Source: Pedobacter chinensis (lineage in GTDB: Bacteria; Bacteroidota; Bacteroidia; Sphingobacteriales; Sphingobacteriaceae). Taken from it: 64,000 nt of DNA. The notes below the pieces were generated by a model. The model saw nothing but the letters and a program-made list of their open reading frames with translations. It ran no database searches and was not told the DNA's origin. Position numbers and translations under genes: made by a program. The stretch's first letter is position 1. Each line of letters opens with the position of its first letter. Below are positions 1 to 8,488 of this stretch, piece after piece. The DNA lies in assembly GCF_003339865.1 (NCBI RefSeq), contig NZ_QPKV01000014.1:1-64000 (forward strand), in the 5' to 3' direction.

Positions 1-97
1 CTGGTATAACAGAAAGAGAAGGCATTCAGCATTGGACTATAACACTCCCGAACAAGCCGGGCAGACCATCGCTGGGGAAAAAACAGAAGCTGCATAA
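1..97 (+). mobile_element. IS3-family transposase (OrfB), C-terminal end only
   Basis: The second reading frame encodes WYNRKRRHSALDYNTPEQ and stops with TAA at 95-97. The YNxxRxHSALxYxTPxxx pattern is the C-terminal end of the rve (DDE) integrase domain of IS3-family OrfB transposases. The rest of the element lies outside the window on the left. The IS end is probably near position 121, because TOPRIM-gene coding sequence resumes just after it; I cannot confirm the terminal inverted repeat without the left end. Confidence 0.8.
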
Positions 98-123
98 AAA
101 GGTCTCTACTTTTCTATTGCAAT

Positions 124-627
124 TCCAAGGTCTATCTTCGCTGCATTGCGGGTCCCAGGGCAGGAAAAAAGCTCTTTGGTGTGGGCTGGCAGAACGAGTA
201 CATGGCCTGGGAAATACGTACCGCTGCCCAGTGGAAGCATTGTCTCGGTCAGAAAGGGATGAGCATTTTCAAAGGCGAGTCAAACCGGCTGGTACTTTTT
301 GAAGGTATGATGGACTACCTGAGCTGGGCGACAAAAAATCCCCAGGACAAATCTTCGGTTTTTGTACTGAACAGCATTGCGTTGATCGACTATGCAATAA
401 AGGCGGCAGTCGATTTTAAGGATAAGACCTGCTTTTTTGACAATGATGAGCCAGGCCGGAAAGCAGCAGCTTCTTTTTTGGCTGTTTACCCGGACGCTGC
501 CAATGGTGCATCAGCTTACCAGGGCTATGAAGATTACAATGCCATGCTGATGGACGAGCCCCAGCCCCGGATGCCCTGGGAAGAAGAAGGGGTGTTCCAA
601 AAGGTCCTGAATACTTATAAACGTTAA
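124..627 (+). pseudogene. TOPRIM-domain (primase-like) protein, 5'-truncated by the IS
   Basis: The frame reads KLFGVGWQNEYMAWEIR and then LVLFEGMMDYLSW, followed by CFFDNDEPGRKAA. This is the C-terminal half of the CHC2 zinc-finger/TOPRIM proteins found next to mob/tra genes in Bacteroidetes mobile elements. The Glu of FEGMMD and the DND of FFDNDEPG fit the TOPRIM metal-binding residues. The N-terminal zinc-finger half is missing, and an IS3 transposase ends at 97, immediately upstream. A GTG at 181 could start a shortened product, but the usual N-terminus is gone, so I call it a truncated gene. The intact protein would be expected to act in DNA replication or strand synthesis of the element. 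Confidence 0.75.
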
Positions 628-650
628 ACTAATTACTTAAAAAATACAAG

Positions 651-926
651 ATGATGATGTTATGTTTTATCAATTCCAATGTGAATTTTATTTTACTGCT
701 GACAAATATTGTAGCGAACATTCTCCTGCTTATCGCTGCTGTTTATTTTGCATTAGAAGCCATGCGCAGTCAATCAAAGGTCGTCCAGGCTTATGTGACA
801 GGAAGGGCGGATGCGCTTGAAGATGTCCTGAGAGGTTTTGAGAAAATGGCAAAAGATCAGCCTTCAGCTCAAGCACCTGAAGCACCTTTGAAGCCTGAAA
901 AATTTGAGCCGGTTAATGGCTGTTAA
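651..926 (+). CDS. small single-pass membrane protein, function unknown
   Basis: Encodes 91 residues with one strongly hydrophobic segment at about residues 10-36 and a charged C-terminal tail rich in Ala, Pro and Glu. It lies 23 bp after the TOPRIM remnant on the same strand. I do not recognise a family. Small proteins of this type are common between the primase-like and mob genes of Bacteroidetes ICEs, but no role can be assigned. Confidence 0.55.
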   Translation: MMMLCFINSNVNFILLLTNIVANILLLIAAVYFALEAMRSQSKVVQAYVTGRADALEDVLRGFEKMAKDQPSAQAPEAPLKPEKFEPVNGC

Positions 927-1077
927 GCGGATTGGCCCGCAAATCTGTAAAGCGATTGGCGGGGTCAACAGTTGGCAGCTTGGCAAGCTAAACCCTTTGC
1001 ATGCCTAATAATAGGCTGGCCAAGTGGTAGGCTCTTTTGCGAGCCGATCAGCCAACCAGCTGATTAGCCAATTTGCT

Positions 1078-1104
1078 AAAACCCCAAGTTGCGCGGGGTT
1101 TTTT
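1078..1104 (+). terminator. rho-independent terminator
   Basis: AAAACCCC, an AAGTTGCGC loop, then GGGG followed by a run of six T. It lies downstream of the small membrane-protein gene and upstream of the candidate oriT, and would insulate the mob operon from upstream transcription. Confidence 0.7.
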
Positions 1105-1150
1105 ACTCCTTTTCCCGAACCTCTCCCCTGATCAGGGGATGAGGCGGGTA

Positions 1151-1193
1151 AAGGCAAGTTAGTTTTCGGGTACCCGAAAACACAACTTGCCGA
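1151..1193. other. candidate oriT palindrome upstream of mobA
   Basis: A perfect 18-bp palindrome (TTTTCGGGTACCCGAAAA, 1163-1180) is nested inside a second inverted repeat, GGCAAGTT (1153-1160) and AACTTGCC (1184-1191). It sits about 140 bp upstream of the relaxosome gene mobA in an otherwise gene-free stretch (927-1330). Nested palindromes directly upstream of mob genes are typical of oriT regions, where relaxosome proteins bind and the relaxase nicks. The nick site itself cannot be read from the sequence. The rest of 927-1330 holds only a small GGCTC/GAGCC hairpin near 1030-1045 and the terminator. Confidence 0.55.
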
Positions 1194-1330
1194 ATACAAA
1201 AAGTCAGTACTTTATCGCGGATTCCTGCAAAACAGCTAAGCACTAGGCCAGCTAAATACGAATTACCGTAAACGGGTGCGTGCTGGTGGCAGGATCATGG
1301 CATCTATTCAATAAGATTTTTCTCAAGCGG

Positions 1331-1741
1331 ATGAAAACACCTATAAAAAAAGTAGGCAGACCTGTACTGGAGTCGGGAAGGCGTGAGCATATATTGAAGG
1401 CAAAATTGACCGAGGAAGAACATCAACAGGTCATGGCTACTGCCCGGGAGTTAGGCATTTCAAGGACAGAACTCATCCGCACCAGACTGCTTAGTCAGCA
1501 AGGGCAGGTATTGGTCAATACATCAGAGCTCCTGGCATCCCTGGATAATATAGGATCGGAATTGGGCCGTAGTGGCAATAACATTAACCAATTGGCCCGG
1601 CATGCCAATGTCCTGAATAAGCGGGGAATGCTGGAAGCAGCAGTGATTTCAGAATTTAATGGCCTCTTTTCTATATATCAGCAGCAGCACCTGGAGATCC
1701 AGCAACTGATGCGGCTTCTGATCCGCCTGATGAAGGGTTGA
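1331..1741 (+). CDS. mobA: MobA/MobC-type relaxosome accessory protein
   Basis: 136 residues if started at the ATG at 1331 (KTPIKKVGRPVLESG...); an upstream extension from 1280 has no family support. The N-terminal half looks like a ribbon-helix-helix DNA-binding region (KAKLTEEEHQQVMATARELG). The C-terminal part carries the MobC signature LGRSGNNINQLARHAN. MobC-like proteins bind oriT and help the relaxase melt and nick it. The gene follows the palindromic oriT candidate and precedes the relaxase gene by 3 bp, so the two are almost certainly co-translated. Confidence 0.85.
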   Translation: MKTPIKKVGRPVLESGRREHILKAKLTEEEHQQVMATARELGISRTELIRTRLLSQQGQVLVNTSELLASLDNIGSELGRSGNNINQLARHANVLNKRGMLEAAVISEFNGLFSIYQQQHLEIQQLMRLLIRLMKG

Positions 1742-1744
1742 AAT

Positions 1745-2974
1745 ATGATCGTAAAATTCCTTAGAAAATCAGAGACTTTCCGCGGGATCGGCTACAATTC
1801 TGGTAAGATGGAGAAAGATAAGGGAGAACTGATGCTGGTCTCCGGCTTCGGAGCTTTACAGGGAATGGACAACCTGCAGCCCTCAGACTACATCAATTAC
1901 CTGGCGGCGGTGACTGCCCGAAGTTCAAAGATCGTGTATCCCCAGCTGCATGTCAGCATCTCCTGTAAGGGGCAATCGCATTCCAAGCAGCAGCTTACAG
2001 AGATCGCCGCTGAATGGATGAAAGGAATGGGGTATGGATCGCAGCCCTACATCGTCGTCTTTCATAACGACACCGCTAATGCGCACGTGCATATCGTCTC
2101 TACCCGTATTGACCGGTCTGGAAAAAAGATCAATGATTCCTTTGAGAAGTTAAAGGCTTACCAGGTGCTGGGCAGGATCATGGCCCAGGATCCTGCGGAG
2201 CAGTTTACAAAAGATATTACGGAAGCCCTTGCCTATAATTTTTCCACCCGGCCTCAGTTTGCCATGTTGATGGAAGCGAAAGGATACAGATTGGAAATGA
2301 AAGGCGCGGATTACAGGCTCTACAAATTTGGCCATATGCTGGGCAAAGTTCCGCTAAGGGATGTTGATAACCGGATTGCTGGTTATGAAAAGAATAAACC
2401 ACGCACCAGCCAGCTCCGGGCGATTGTGGAAAGGTACCGCCTGATACATTCCGGGGAGGTCTTTCCTGTATCCAGACCATTGCCTGGTGGAACCGCAGGC
2501 CCGGCCTTTACCTATTCGTCAAAGCTATCTGAAGTACTCCAGCAAAAATTCGGGTTGCAGGTTTTATATCATGGCGCACCCGGCAAGCCCCCTTATGGCT
2601 TTTCTGTCATTGACCATAAAGAGAAAATGGTACTGAAAGGAAAAGAGCTGATGGACATCAGGGAACTGATTTCTCCTGTCGCCGGGTGGACGGAGGAACT
2701 ACAGCAAACAGAACTTTATCCGCCAATTGCCGGTTTGGATGAACCGGTAACGGACAGCAGTCATTTGGACATCTGGCTAGCTGAACCCGAAGTAATGCCG
2801 GAACCCACCTGGACAGCTGAAGCTCCACAAGATCAATACGATCAATCCGGGCAAGCACCCATTTTATCTGCGCTGGAGGATCTGCGCCTGGATATTTCGG
2901 GTGATGTGGATGATGAGCAGATCCTGGGTCCAACCCGCAGGCGGAAGCGCAAGGCCCGAACAAATACCCGATAA
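1745..2974 (+). CDS. mobB: relaxase, MobA/VirD2 family (MobB of Bacteroidetes ICEs)
   Basis: 409 residues of the relaxase/mobilisation nuclease family. The metal-binding motif HNDTANAHVH lies at residues 107-116, matching the HxD...HxH triad. The N-terminal GIGYN segment with Tyr17 is a candidate for the tyrosine that attacks the DNA at oriT. The enzyme would nick one strand, stay covalently bound to the 5' end and pilot the strand into the recipient through the coupling protein at 17.5 kb. The C-terminal third is acidic and ends in a basic patch (TRRRKRKARTNTR), perhaps for DNA or coupling-protein contact. Immediately downstream of mobA. Confidence 0.9.
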   Translation: MIVKFLRKSETFRGIGYNSGKMEKDKGELMLVSGFGALQGMDNLQPSDYINYLAAVTARSSKIVYPQLHVSISCKGQSHSKQQLTEIAAEWMKGMGYGSQPYIVVFHNDTANAHVHIVSTRIDRSGKKINDSFEKLKAYQVLGRIMAQDPAEQFTKDITEALAYNFSTRPQFAMLMEAKGYRLEMKGADYRLYKFGHMLGKVPLRDVDNRIAGYEKNKPRTSQLRAIVERYRLIHSGEVFPVSRPLPGGTAGPAFTYSSKLSEVLQQKFGLQVLYHGAPGKPPYGFSVIDHKEKMVLKGKELMDIRELISPVAGWTEELQQTELYPPIAGLDEPVTDSSHLDIWLAEPEVMPEPTWTAEAPQDQYDQSGQAPILSALEDLRLDISGDVDDEQILGPTRRRKRKARTNTR

Positions 2975-3001
2975 ATTTTTTTACCCTTTAATCGCTTTTT
3001 T

Positions 3002-3637
3002 ATGGTCATTTTAATTGGCAACCAAAAAGGTGGCGCAGGTAAAAGTACACTCACCCTACTGCTGGCAAATTACCTGAGCCAGGTCCGCAGGCGCAGGATT
3101 ACCGTCCTGGACATGGATTACCAGCAAAGTATCGTCACCAAATATGAAAAGGCGAAAGTACTGGAAAACCCTGAACCCTACGAAGTGATCCCATGCGACC
3201 TGAAGCATTTTCCGGTACTGCTGGAAGCCATACAAAGAAAAAAGGGAGAGTTGCTGCTGATCGATCTGCCCGGTAAGATGGACGATGATGGACTGATCCC
3301 TGTTTTTCTCTCTGCCGATCTGATCTTGTGCCCCTTTAATTATGATGAATTTTCAGTAGACTCGACCCTGCTATTCGCAATGGTAACCCAGCGGATCAAT
3401 AACCACGCTCCATTGCTGTTTGTACCGAACCGGATCAAGACCACCGTACGTTATGAGACCCGCCAGCAGGTAGACCAAGTGCTGGAACGGTTCGGCAAAC
3501 TTTGTCCTGGTATTGCAGACCGCGTGGATTTCCAGCGCCTGAGTACCAATGAAACACCGGCAATCGTGCTGCCTGTGGTGTTGCCCCTGCTGGAACACCT
3601 TTATGAAAAATATATTCCAAGGGAGGGCGCTTCATGA
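3002..3637 (+). CDS. traA: ParA/MinD-like ATPase (TraA of CTnDOT-type elements)
   Basis: 211 residues. A deviant Walker A motif KGGAGKST lies at residues 10-17 (family form KGGxGKS/T), and LLLIDLPG is the Walker B-like strand. It is a ParA-type ATPase, as found at the start of Bacteroidetes tra operons, where it is called TraA. It probably partitions or positions the element or its transfer machinery rather than building the channel. The stop overlaps the start of the next gene by 4 bp, a pattern matching ParA paired with a small DNA-binding partner. Confidence 0.85.
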   Translation: MVILIGNQKGGAGKSTLTLLLANYLSQVRRRRITVLDMDYQQSIVTKYEKAKVLENPEPYEVIPCDLKHFPVLLEAIQRKKGELLLIDLPGKMDDDGLIPVFLSADLILCPFNYDEFSVDSTLLFAMVTQRINNHAPLLFVPNRIKTTVRYETRQQVDQVLERFGKLCPGIADRVDFQRLSTNETPAIVLPVVLPLLEHLYEKYIPREGAS

Positions 3638-4065
3638 ACGAGCAGATCAAAAGCCTCGCCGATGAAATCCGGGAGAAACTTCGTGCCAATGAGCCCCCGG
3701 AACCAGAAAAAAATGTTAAGCAATCGTTAGAACCGGATCCCGGAATTCAGTTGCCAGCCGCGCAGGTTAGTGATTGTTCTGCATCAACTTCGACCGATCA
3801 GGAAACATTGATGCCTGCCGCCAAAAAATATACCGAAGGGCAGGTTAACAAGTTTTTTGAACAATTGGAGGCTTTTAACTATTCGGGCGAGCAAAAAAGT
3901 ATGATCCGGGTGGATGCGGGCACCATGAAGCTGCTCCGGCGTTTAAAGCTGGTCCGCGGCGTGGAGATGAACAAGGTTATTGTTTTTGCACTGCACAGGC
4001 TGCTGTCGAAACATTCCTGGCTGCAGACCTATATCCAAGACTCACTTAAAAATCCTGATTTATGA
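3634..4065 (+). CDS. traB: DUF3408-type protein (TraB-like)
   Basis: 143 residues. The first 70 are polar and probably disordered. The C-terminal region (EGQVNKFFEQLEAF ... SMIRVDAGTMKLLRRL ... MNKVIVFALHRLL) matches the DUF3408 pattern seen after ParA in CTnDOT-type tra operons, and it could be a ribbon-helix-helix fold. By analogy it may be the DNA-binding partner of the ParA ATPase. It overlaps its neighbours by 4 bp on both sides (3634-3637 and 4062-4065). Confidence 0.65.
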   Translation: MNEQIKSLADEIREKLRANEPPEPEKNVKQSLEPDPGIQLPAAQVSDCSASTSTDQETLMPAAKKYTEGQVNKFFEQLEAFNYSGEQKSMIRVDAGTMKLLRRLKLVRGVEMNKVIVFALHRLLSKHSWLQTYIQDSLKNPDL

Positions 4066-4400
4066 CATGGACTACTTTTGGCCTATGGATAAGCCTGGCT
4101 TATCTGGCCTATTATGGCCTCAACCTGGCCTTTGATTTATTGATCTCTGGCCGCTCATCACCAGCCGTACCAGAGCAAGAGGAACTGTTTTTTGAAGAGT
4201 CCTCCGAGCCTGAACTGATTTCCTATTTGCAGGATTCCCCTGTTGATGAAATCCCCGCCATTGGTAATGCTATGGCATTACCAGGGACGGTTGTTTTGAG
4301 TTCCGGGCAGATCCAGGCAACCGGCGCGGTGAGTATTGCTGAGCTACTGATCCGGGCCAAGGACGAACTGATTCAGCATACCAGGGAGATCCCCTATTGA
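4062..4400 (+). CDS. small membrane-anchored tra-operon protein, unknown
   Basis: 112 residues with one N-terminal membrane segment (about residues 5-30) followed by an acidic cytoplasmic or periplasmic domain. It lies between the DUF3408 gene (4-bp overlap) and a DUF4134-like gene, the place occupied by traC/traD in CTnDOT, but I see no diagnostic motif and do not assign a symbol. Probably a minor structural part of the transfer machinery. Confidence 0.6.
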   Translation: MTWTTFGLWISLAYLAYYGLNLAFDLLISGRSSPAVPEQEELFFEESSEPELISYLQDSPVDEIPAIGNAMALPGTVVLSSGQIQATGAVSIAELLIRAKDELIQHTREIPY

Positions 4401-4403
4401 TCT

Positions 4404-4727
4404 ATGATCTTCAAATTTCTAAAGACAGTTCCGGCTGTCTTGTTTTATGCCCTCATTTTTTCCAGCGCCCCGCTCTCACTTTATGCCCAGCCGGGGATCG
4501 CTGAGTTTTATAGTGCAGGAAACGAAGTCCACCGATGGTACTTCAGCTTTACAGACCTGGTGCTGGTGATGGCCGCCATTGCCGGGATGTTTGGAGGTCT
4601 TCGTGTTTATGCCAATTGGCAGTCCGGTAGCCGTCACATTGATGCCCAGGTCATGGGCTGGTTTTTCTCCTGCCTGTTCCTGCTGCTGGTCGCAGGGTTT
4701 CTCAGCGCCCTTTACGGGATTTATTAA
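4404..4727 (+). CDS. DUF4134-like TraE paralogue (VirB2/VirB3-type small membrane protein)
   Basis: 107 residues with an N-terminal signal-like helix ending in LYAQ, then two membrane helices (around residues 48-68 and 85-106). The sequence AGMFGGLRVYANWQSG...VMGWFFSCLFLLLVAGF parallels the next gene (GLIGGVRVYIKWNNG...IMGWGGSCLFLVLV), so the two are paralogues in tandem. DUF4134 proteins of Bacteroidetes ICEs (TraE) are small inner-membrane parts of the type IV channel, perhaps pilin-like. This copy is more divergent than the downstream one. Confidence 0.7.
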   Translation: MIFKFLKTVPAVLFYALIFSSAPLSLYAQPGIAEFYSAGNEVHRWYFSFTDLVLVMAAIAGMFGGLRVYANWQSGSRHIDAQVMGWFFSCLFLLLVAGFLSALYGIY

Positions 4728-4758
4728 TTCATCATTTTTTTACCATTAATCTTTCTTT

Positions 4759-5070
4759 ATGACAGTAAAACCCAAAAGTCTATTGTCTTTGGTGGTCATT
4801 GCTATGGCTTCCTTCAACTCGGCTAAAGCCCAGGGCGGCGGTGTGACCGGTATCAATGCGGCCACTTCATCTTTAAGCACTTATGTCGACCCGGTTTCTT
4901 TTTTGATCCTGGCCATCGGCGCGGTGGTCGGTCTCATTGGCGGTGTGCGTGTATACATCAAATGGAACAACGGGGATCAGGACATCAACAAAGAGATCAT
5001 GGGTTGGGGCGGATCATGCCTTTTCCTGGTCTTGGTTTCGGTCGTGATCAAAGCCTTCTTTGGCGTCTAA
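4759..5070 (+). CDS. traE: TraE (DUF4134) conjugative transfer protein
   Basis: 103 residues. A signal-type N-terminus ends near KAQ, followed by a small Gly/Thr/Ser-rich stretch and two membrane helices separated by RVYIKWNNGDQDINKEIMGW. This is the typical DUF4134 architecture, a small hydrophobic component of the mating-pair channel likened to VirB2. The stop codon overlaps the traF start (TAATG at 5068-5072), so the two are translationally coupled. Confidence 0.85.
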   Translation: MTVKPKSLLSLVVIAMASFNSAKAQGGGVTGINAATSSLSTYVDPVSFLILAIGAVVGLIGGVRVYIKWNNGDQDINKEIMGWGGSCLFLVLVSVVIKAFFGV

Positions 5071-5357
5071 TGGTTCGGTATCCAATTTATAAGGGGCTGC
5101 AAAAGCCCCTTATTTATCGCGGTTTTCGCGGAAAGTTCATTGCCTGGGGTATTGGCTCGCTTGTCATTGGACTGATTTCGGGCGGTATCATCAGTGCATT
5201 ATCCAATATGTACCTGGGTGGACTGTTTACCATTCTGAATGCTTCGGCAGGTCTATTCTACACCTTTCATAAACAGAAAGGCGGTCTTTATTCCAGGACA
5301 CTGCACCGGGGTGTCATGATCCATCCTATCCCTTTTCAAAAATCCTATGCAACATAA
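5070..5357 (+). CDS. traF: TraF (DUF4133) conjugative transfer protein
   Basis: 95 residues from the ATG at 5070 that overlaps the traE stop. It begins YPIYKGLQKPLIYRGFRGKF and has two membrane helices at about residues 25-70. This KGL..P..FRG.KG motif followed by a hairpin of helices is the DUF4133/VirB3-like pattern. It should sit in the inner membrane next to the VirB4-type ATPase TraG, whose start overlaps its last 11 bp. Confidence 0.85.
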   Translation: MVRYPIYKGLQKPLIYRGFRGKFIAWGIGSLVIGLISGGIISALSNMYLGGLFTILNASAGLFYTFHKQKGGLYSRTLHRGVMIHPIPFQKSYAT

Positions 5358-7818
5358 ACGGGCATTTGAAATGCCTTTTGCCGGAATCGATGAGTTCCAG
5401 GGAAAGGCGATCTTGCTGGGAAAAGCCGGGGAAAGCTCAGTGATCATCAGTATCCGCAACCCTGTTATACAATATGGCGCTGATCCCCAGCCTTACCAGG
5501 GTTATCAGCAGGTTTTGCTGAACGCCATCAAAATTCTTGGAGAAGGTTATCTCCTGCAAAAGCAGGATGTGTTTTCCAGACGTGCTTTTGAGCCCCGTCC
5601 TGCATCTACTTTTCTTCAGCAAAAGTACAATGAGCATTTTTCCGGTAGGATCAGTACACACATCAACACATACCTGATCCTGACCCGGCAGGTGAAGAAA
5701 GGTGCATTTTATGTATACAACGAAAAAGTACTCTCCGAGCTGGTTCAGCATGCCGATAAGGTGCTGGACTTATTTTCCGGAGCCGGACTGCGACCAGTAC
5801 TATTAATGGAACCTGACATCCAGAAATATGTCACCAGGGTACTTGCTATGGAATTTTCTTCCGGGCATCCGGTAATGGACAACCTGCTTTGCGGTGAACA
5901 GCAACTGGGGCTTGGGAGTAGGGCGGTGCGCAGTATTTCATTGATCAATACTGATGTGATAGATCTGCCTGAGGAAATCGCGCCCTATAGTGAACGGCAG
6001 GAATCTGCTGCGCTCAAAGGCTTTCCCGTTGATAATTTGTTTTTCCTGCACCAGGTGCCGGGTTATCATTGCATGATTTACAACCAGGTCATAGAAATTC
6101 CCTCACAGCAGCTGGTGCTCACCAAACTGGAGGTCAAGCGCAAGCGGCACAGCGGGGTGCCAGATCCGGCCAACCTGGTTTGTGTGCAGGATATTGATAG
6201 GCTAATGGAGGATGTGGCCAGGGAAAACCAGCTGTTGGTCCAGGCTCACTTTAATATCCTTGTCTGCGCAGATCAGGACAAAATTGCCAGGGCCTGCAAC
6301 TTCGTGGAATCCTCACTCTTTCAACAGGGCATTTTGCCGAGCAGGCAAAGCTATAACCAGATGGAACTGTTCAGGACTGCCTTGCCTGGCAATGGGGTTG
6401 AACTCAAAGTTTACGACTGGTTTTTGACAACGGCGGATGCCGCTCTTTGCTTTTTCTTTAAGGAGAGCTTGCAGCAGGACGAGGATTCTGAATTTCTGAT
6501 CCGTTTTACTAACCGGGAAGGGATTCCCATTGGCATTGACCCTTCAGATCTGAACTCCGGAAGGCTGAATAATAGGAATAAGCTCATCGTCGGGCCATCC
6601 GGATCTGGGAAGTCGGTATGCGTCAATGCGATAGTGGAGCAATATTTATTGTACAATATGGATGTGGTGATCGTTGATGTCGGCCACTCTTATTCAGGTC
6701 TGAATACCTACCTGAAGGCCAGGTACATTACCTATACAGAGGAAAGGCCTATCACGATGAACCCCTTTCTGATCAGCCAATCTGAATACAATATCGAAAA
6801 GAAGGATTTTCTGATCACCCTGGTCTCTTTACTTTGGAAGGGAACCGAAGGCCAGATCTCCTCTGTTGAACGGGACGTGATTGCCAGTGTCATCTCCGGC
6901 TATTATGCGACTTATTTTTCCGGATCAGATCCGGGTGGGGAAGATGCCTTTAAAATTGCCGAGCTGAATTTCAATAGTTTTTATGAGTATGCACTCCGGC
7001 GTATTCCGCAGATCAAGGAGCAGGAGCGCATCCCATTTGACCTGGATGAGTTCCGGTTTGTATTGAAGAAGTTTTACAAGGAAGGTGAATACGAGGCCAT
7101 TTTGAATGAGCGCACGGATGCTTCGCTGTTTTCCGAACCTTTTATCGTCTTTGAAATTGACTCGGTACAGTCAAACAAAATTCTGTTTCCAATTATTACC
7201 CTGGCGATTGTGGATTTGTTCATCCAGAAGATGCGCTTTCGTACCCATCAGCGTAAATGCCTCATTTTAGAGGAATGCTGGAAGGCCATCGGGTCACCCC
7301 TGATGGCAGGATTTTTATTGTATCTCAATAAGACAGTCCGAAAGTTTTGGGGAGAGGTGATCGAAGTGACGCAGTCGCTGTCTGATGTGCTGGGGAATCC
7401 CATTTTAAAGGAATGTATCATCTCCGAGTCGGATACAGTCATCCTTTTGGACCAGAGTAAATTCAGGGACAACTATGGGGAGATTGCCCGCTTATTGTCA
7501 TTGTCAGAGGCTGAACAAAAGAAGATTTTCACCATTAACAAGCTGGATAACCAGGAAGGCCGCGGCCGTTTTAAGGAGGTTTATATCAAAAGGGGAACCG
7601 TCGGAGAAGTATATGGGATCGAGCTTTCGATTTATCAGTACCTGGTTTATACGACCGAAAAACCAGAAAAAAATGCTGTCGAAACCTATGCAAGAAATTT
7701 TGGTGATTACTCCGCTGCTTTGAACGCCTTTGTCTCGCACTTAAATGAGAGCGGTTTATCTCTGGCCGCTTTTGTGGCTGAAGTCAACCGAAGCGGTATT
7801 TACCCATTTACAACTTAG
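5347..7818 (+). CDS. traG: TraG, VirB4-type conjugation ATPase
   Basis: 823 residues, the usual size for the Bacteroidetes TraG family. The N-terminal half matches the TraG N-terminal domain. The Walker A motif GPSGSGKS lies at residues 416-423, followed by VVIVDVGHSYSGL. The Walker B region is KCLILEECWKAIGSP, and WGEVIEVTQSLSDVL follows. It powers assembly of the mating channel at the inner membrane. The start at 5347 overlaps traF by 11 bp, giving a tightly coupled operon. Confidence 0.93.
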   Translation: MQHKRAFEMPFAGIDEFQGKAILLGKAGESSVIISIRNPVIQYGADPQPYQGYQQVLLNAIKILGEGYLLQKQDVFSRRAFEPRPASTFLQQKYNEHFSGRISTHINTYLILTRQVKKGAFYVYNEKVLSELVQHADKVLDLFSGAGLRPVLLMEPDIQKYVTRVLAMEFSSGHPVMDNLLCGEQQLGLGSRAVRSISLINTDVIDLPEEIAPYSERQESAALKGFPVDNLFFLHQVPGYHCMIYNQVIEIPSQQLVLTKLEVKRKRHSGVPDPANLVCVQDIDRLMEDVARENQLLVQAHFNILVCADQDKIARACNFVESSLFQQGILPSRQSYNQMELFRTALPGNGVELKVYDWFLTTADAALCFFFKESLQQDEDSEFLIRFTNREGIPIGIDPSDLNSGRLNNRNKLIVGPSGSGKSVCVNAIVEQYLLYNMDVVIVDVGHSYSGLNTYLKARYITYTEERPITMNPFLISQSEYNIEKKDFLITLVSLLWKGTEGQISSVERDVIASVISGYYATYFSGSDPGGEDAFKIAELNFNSFYEYALRRIPQIKEQERIPFDLDEFRFVLKKFYKEGEYEAILNERTDASLFSEPFIVFEIDSVQSNKILFPIITLAIVDLFIQKMRFRTHQRKCLILEECWKAIGSPLMAGFLLYLNKTVRKFWGEVIEVTQSLSDVLGNPILKECIISESDTVILLDQSKFRDNYGEIARLLSLSEAEQKKIFTINKLDNQEGRGRFKEVYIKRGTVGEVYGIELSIYQYLVYTTEKPEKNAVETYARNFGDYSAALNAFVSHLNESGLSLAAFVAEVNRSGIYPFTT

Positions 7819-7822
7819 TTTT

Positions 7823-8488
7823 ATGAAACGATTATTTTTATGGATCGGATGCCTGCTATTGTACGGCTCAAGCTTCTCTCAGGCCATTTATATTGATCCG
7901 ACTACCTCTGCCGCTATGGCCTCACATGGCAGCATCATCAATTCACAGCTGAACAGAACCAATGATAACCTGACCCTGATCCAGCGGGGACAACTGGCCG
8001 TAACTGGACAACTGACCATCGTCAATGATCTGCAAAGCCAGATTTATCGTGGCCTGAGTGAAGTGTCTGCCGTAGTCCGAAATTTACTGGCGGTAAGGGA
8101 CATAGCTGAAATCAGTATGGATATCGCTTCGGATGCCAATAAAGCTTTGCAGATCGCCGGATCCAACCCTGTACTATTGTTATTTGCCGAAGGCGGAGCC
8201 AGGGAATTTAAAAACCGTTCAATAGCCCTTGCGGCTGAGGTCAGCTCATTTGTATTGGCTGGAGGGATAAATAATTTGATGGACTCCGGAGAAAGGGCCA
8301 GGCTATTGGGCAGGATTGTTACCGAGCTGACTATTTTGCGTGGGGTGGCCTATGGCATGCACCGGTCGATGTACTGGGCGAAACAGCGAGGCATTTTGAA
8401 CTCCTTAAATCCCTACAGCGGATTTATGAATATGGACAAGCGCATTGCCGATGACATCATCCGGACGGCCAAATATTTGAAGCAATGA
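7823..8488 (+). CDS. VirB5-like conjugation protein, paralogue 1 of 3
   Basis: 221 residues from the ATG at 7823, 4 bp after traG. A signal peptide (KRLFLWIGCLLLYGSSFSQ) indicates export. The mature part is helical. It ends with a motif shared by the next two genes: SMYWAKQxGxLxSLNPYxGFxNxDKR, followed by a short helix and the stop. By position after the VirB4 gene and by helical content it resembles TrbJ/VirB5-type periplasmic proteins; in CTnDOT the analogous slot is taken by traI (DUF4141). That assignment is inferred from position. Confidence 0.65.
   Translation: MKRLFLWIGCLLLYGSSFSQAIYIDPTTSAAMASHGSIINSQLNRTNDNLTLIQRGQLAVTGQLTIVNDLQSQIYRGLSEVSAVVRNLLAVRDIAEISMDIASDANKALQIAGSNPVLLLFAEGGAREFKNRSIALAAEVSSFVLAGGINNLMDSGERARLLGRIVTELTILRGVAYGMHRSMYWAKQRGILNSLNPYSGFMNMDKRIADDIIRTAKYLKQ

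Noticed and set aside
2658..2963. Long minus-strand frames inside mobB and traA
   Set aside because: They overlap clearly coding plus-strand genes and have no family motif or own ribosome site; they are shadows of GC-richer coding sequence.
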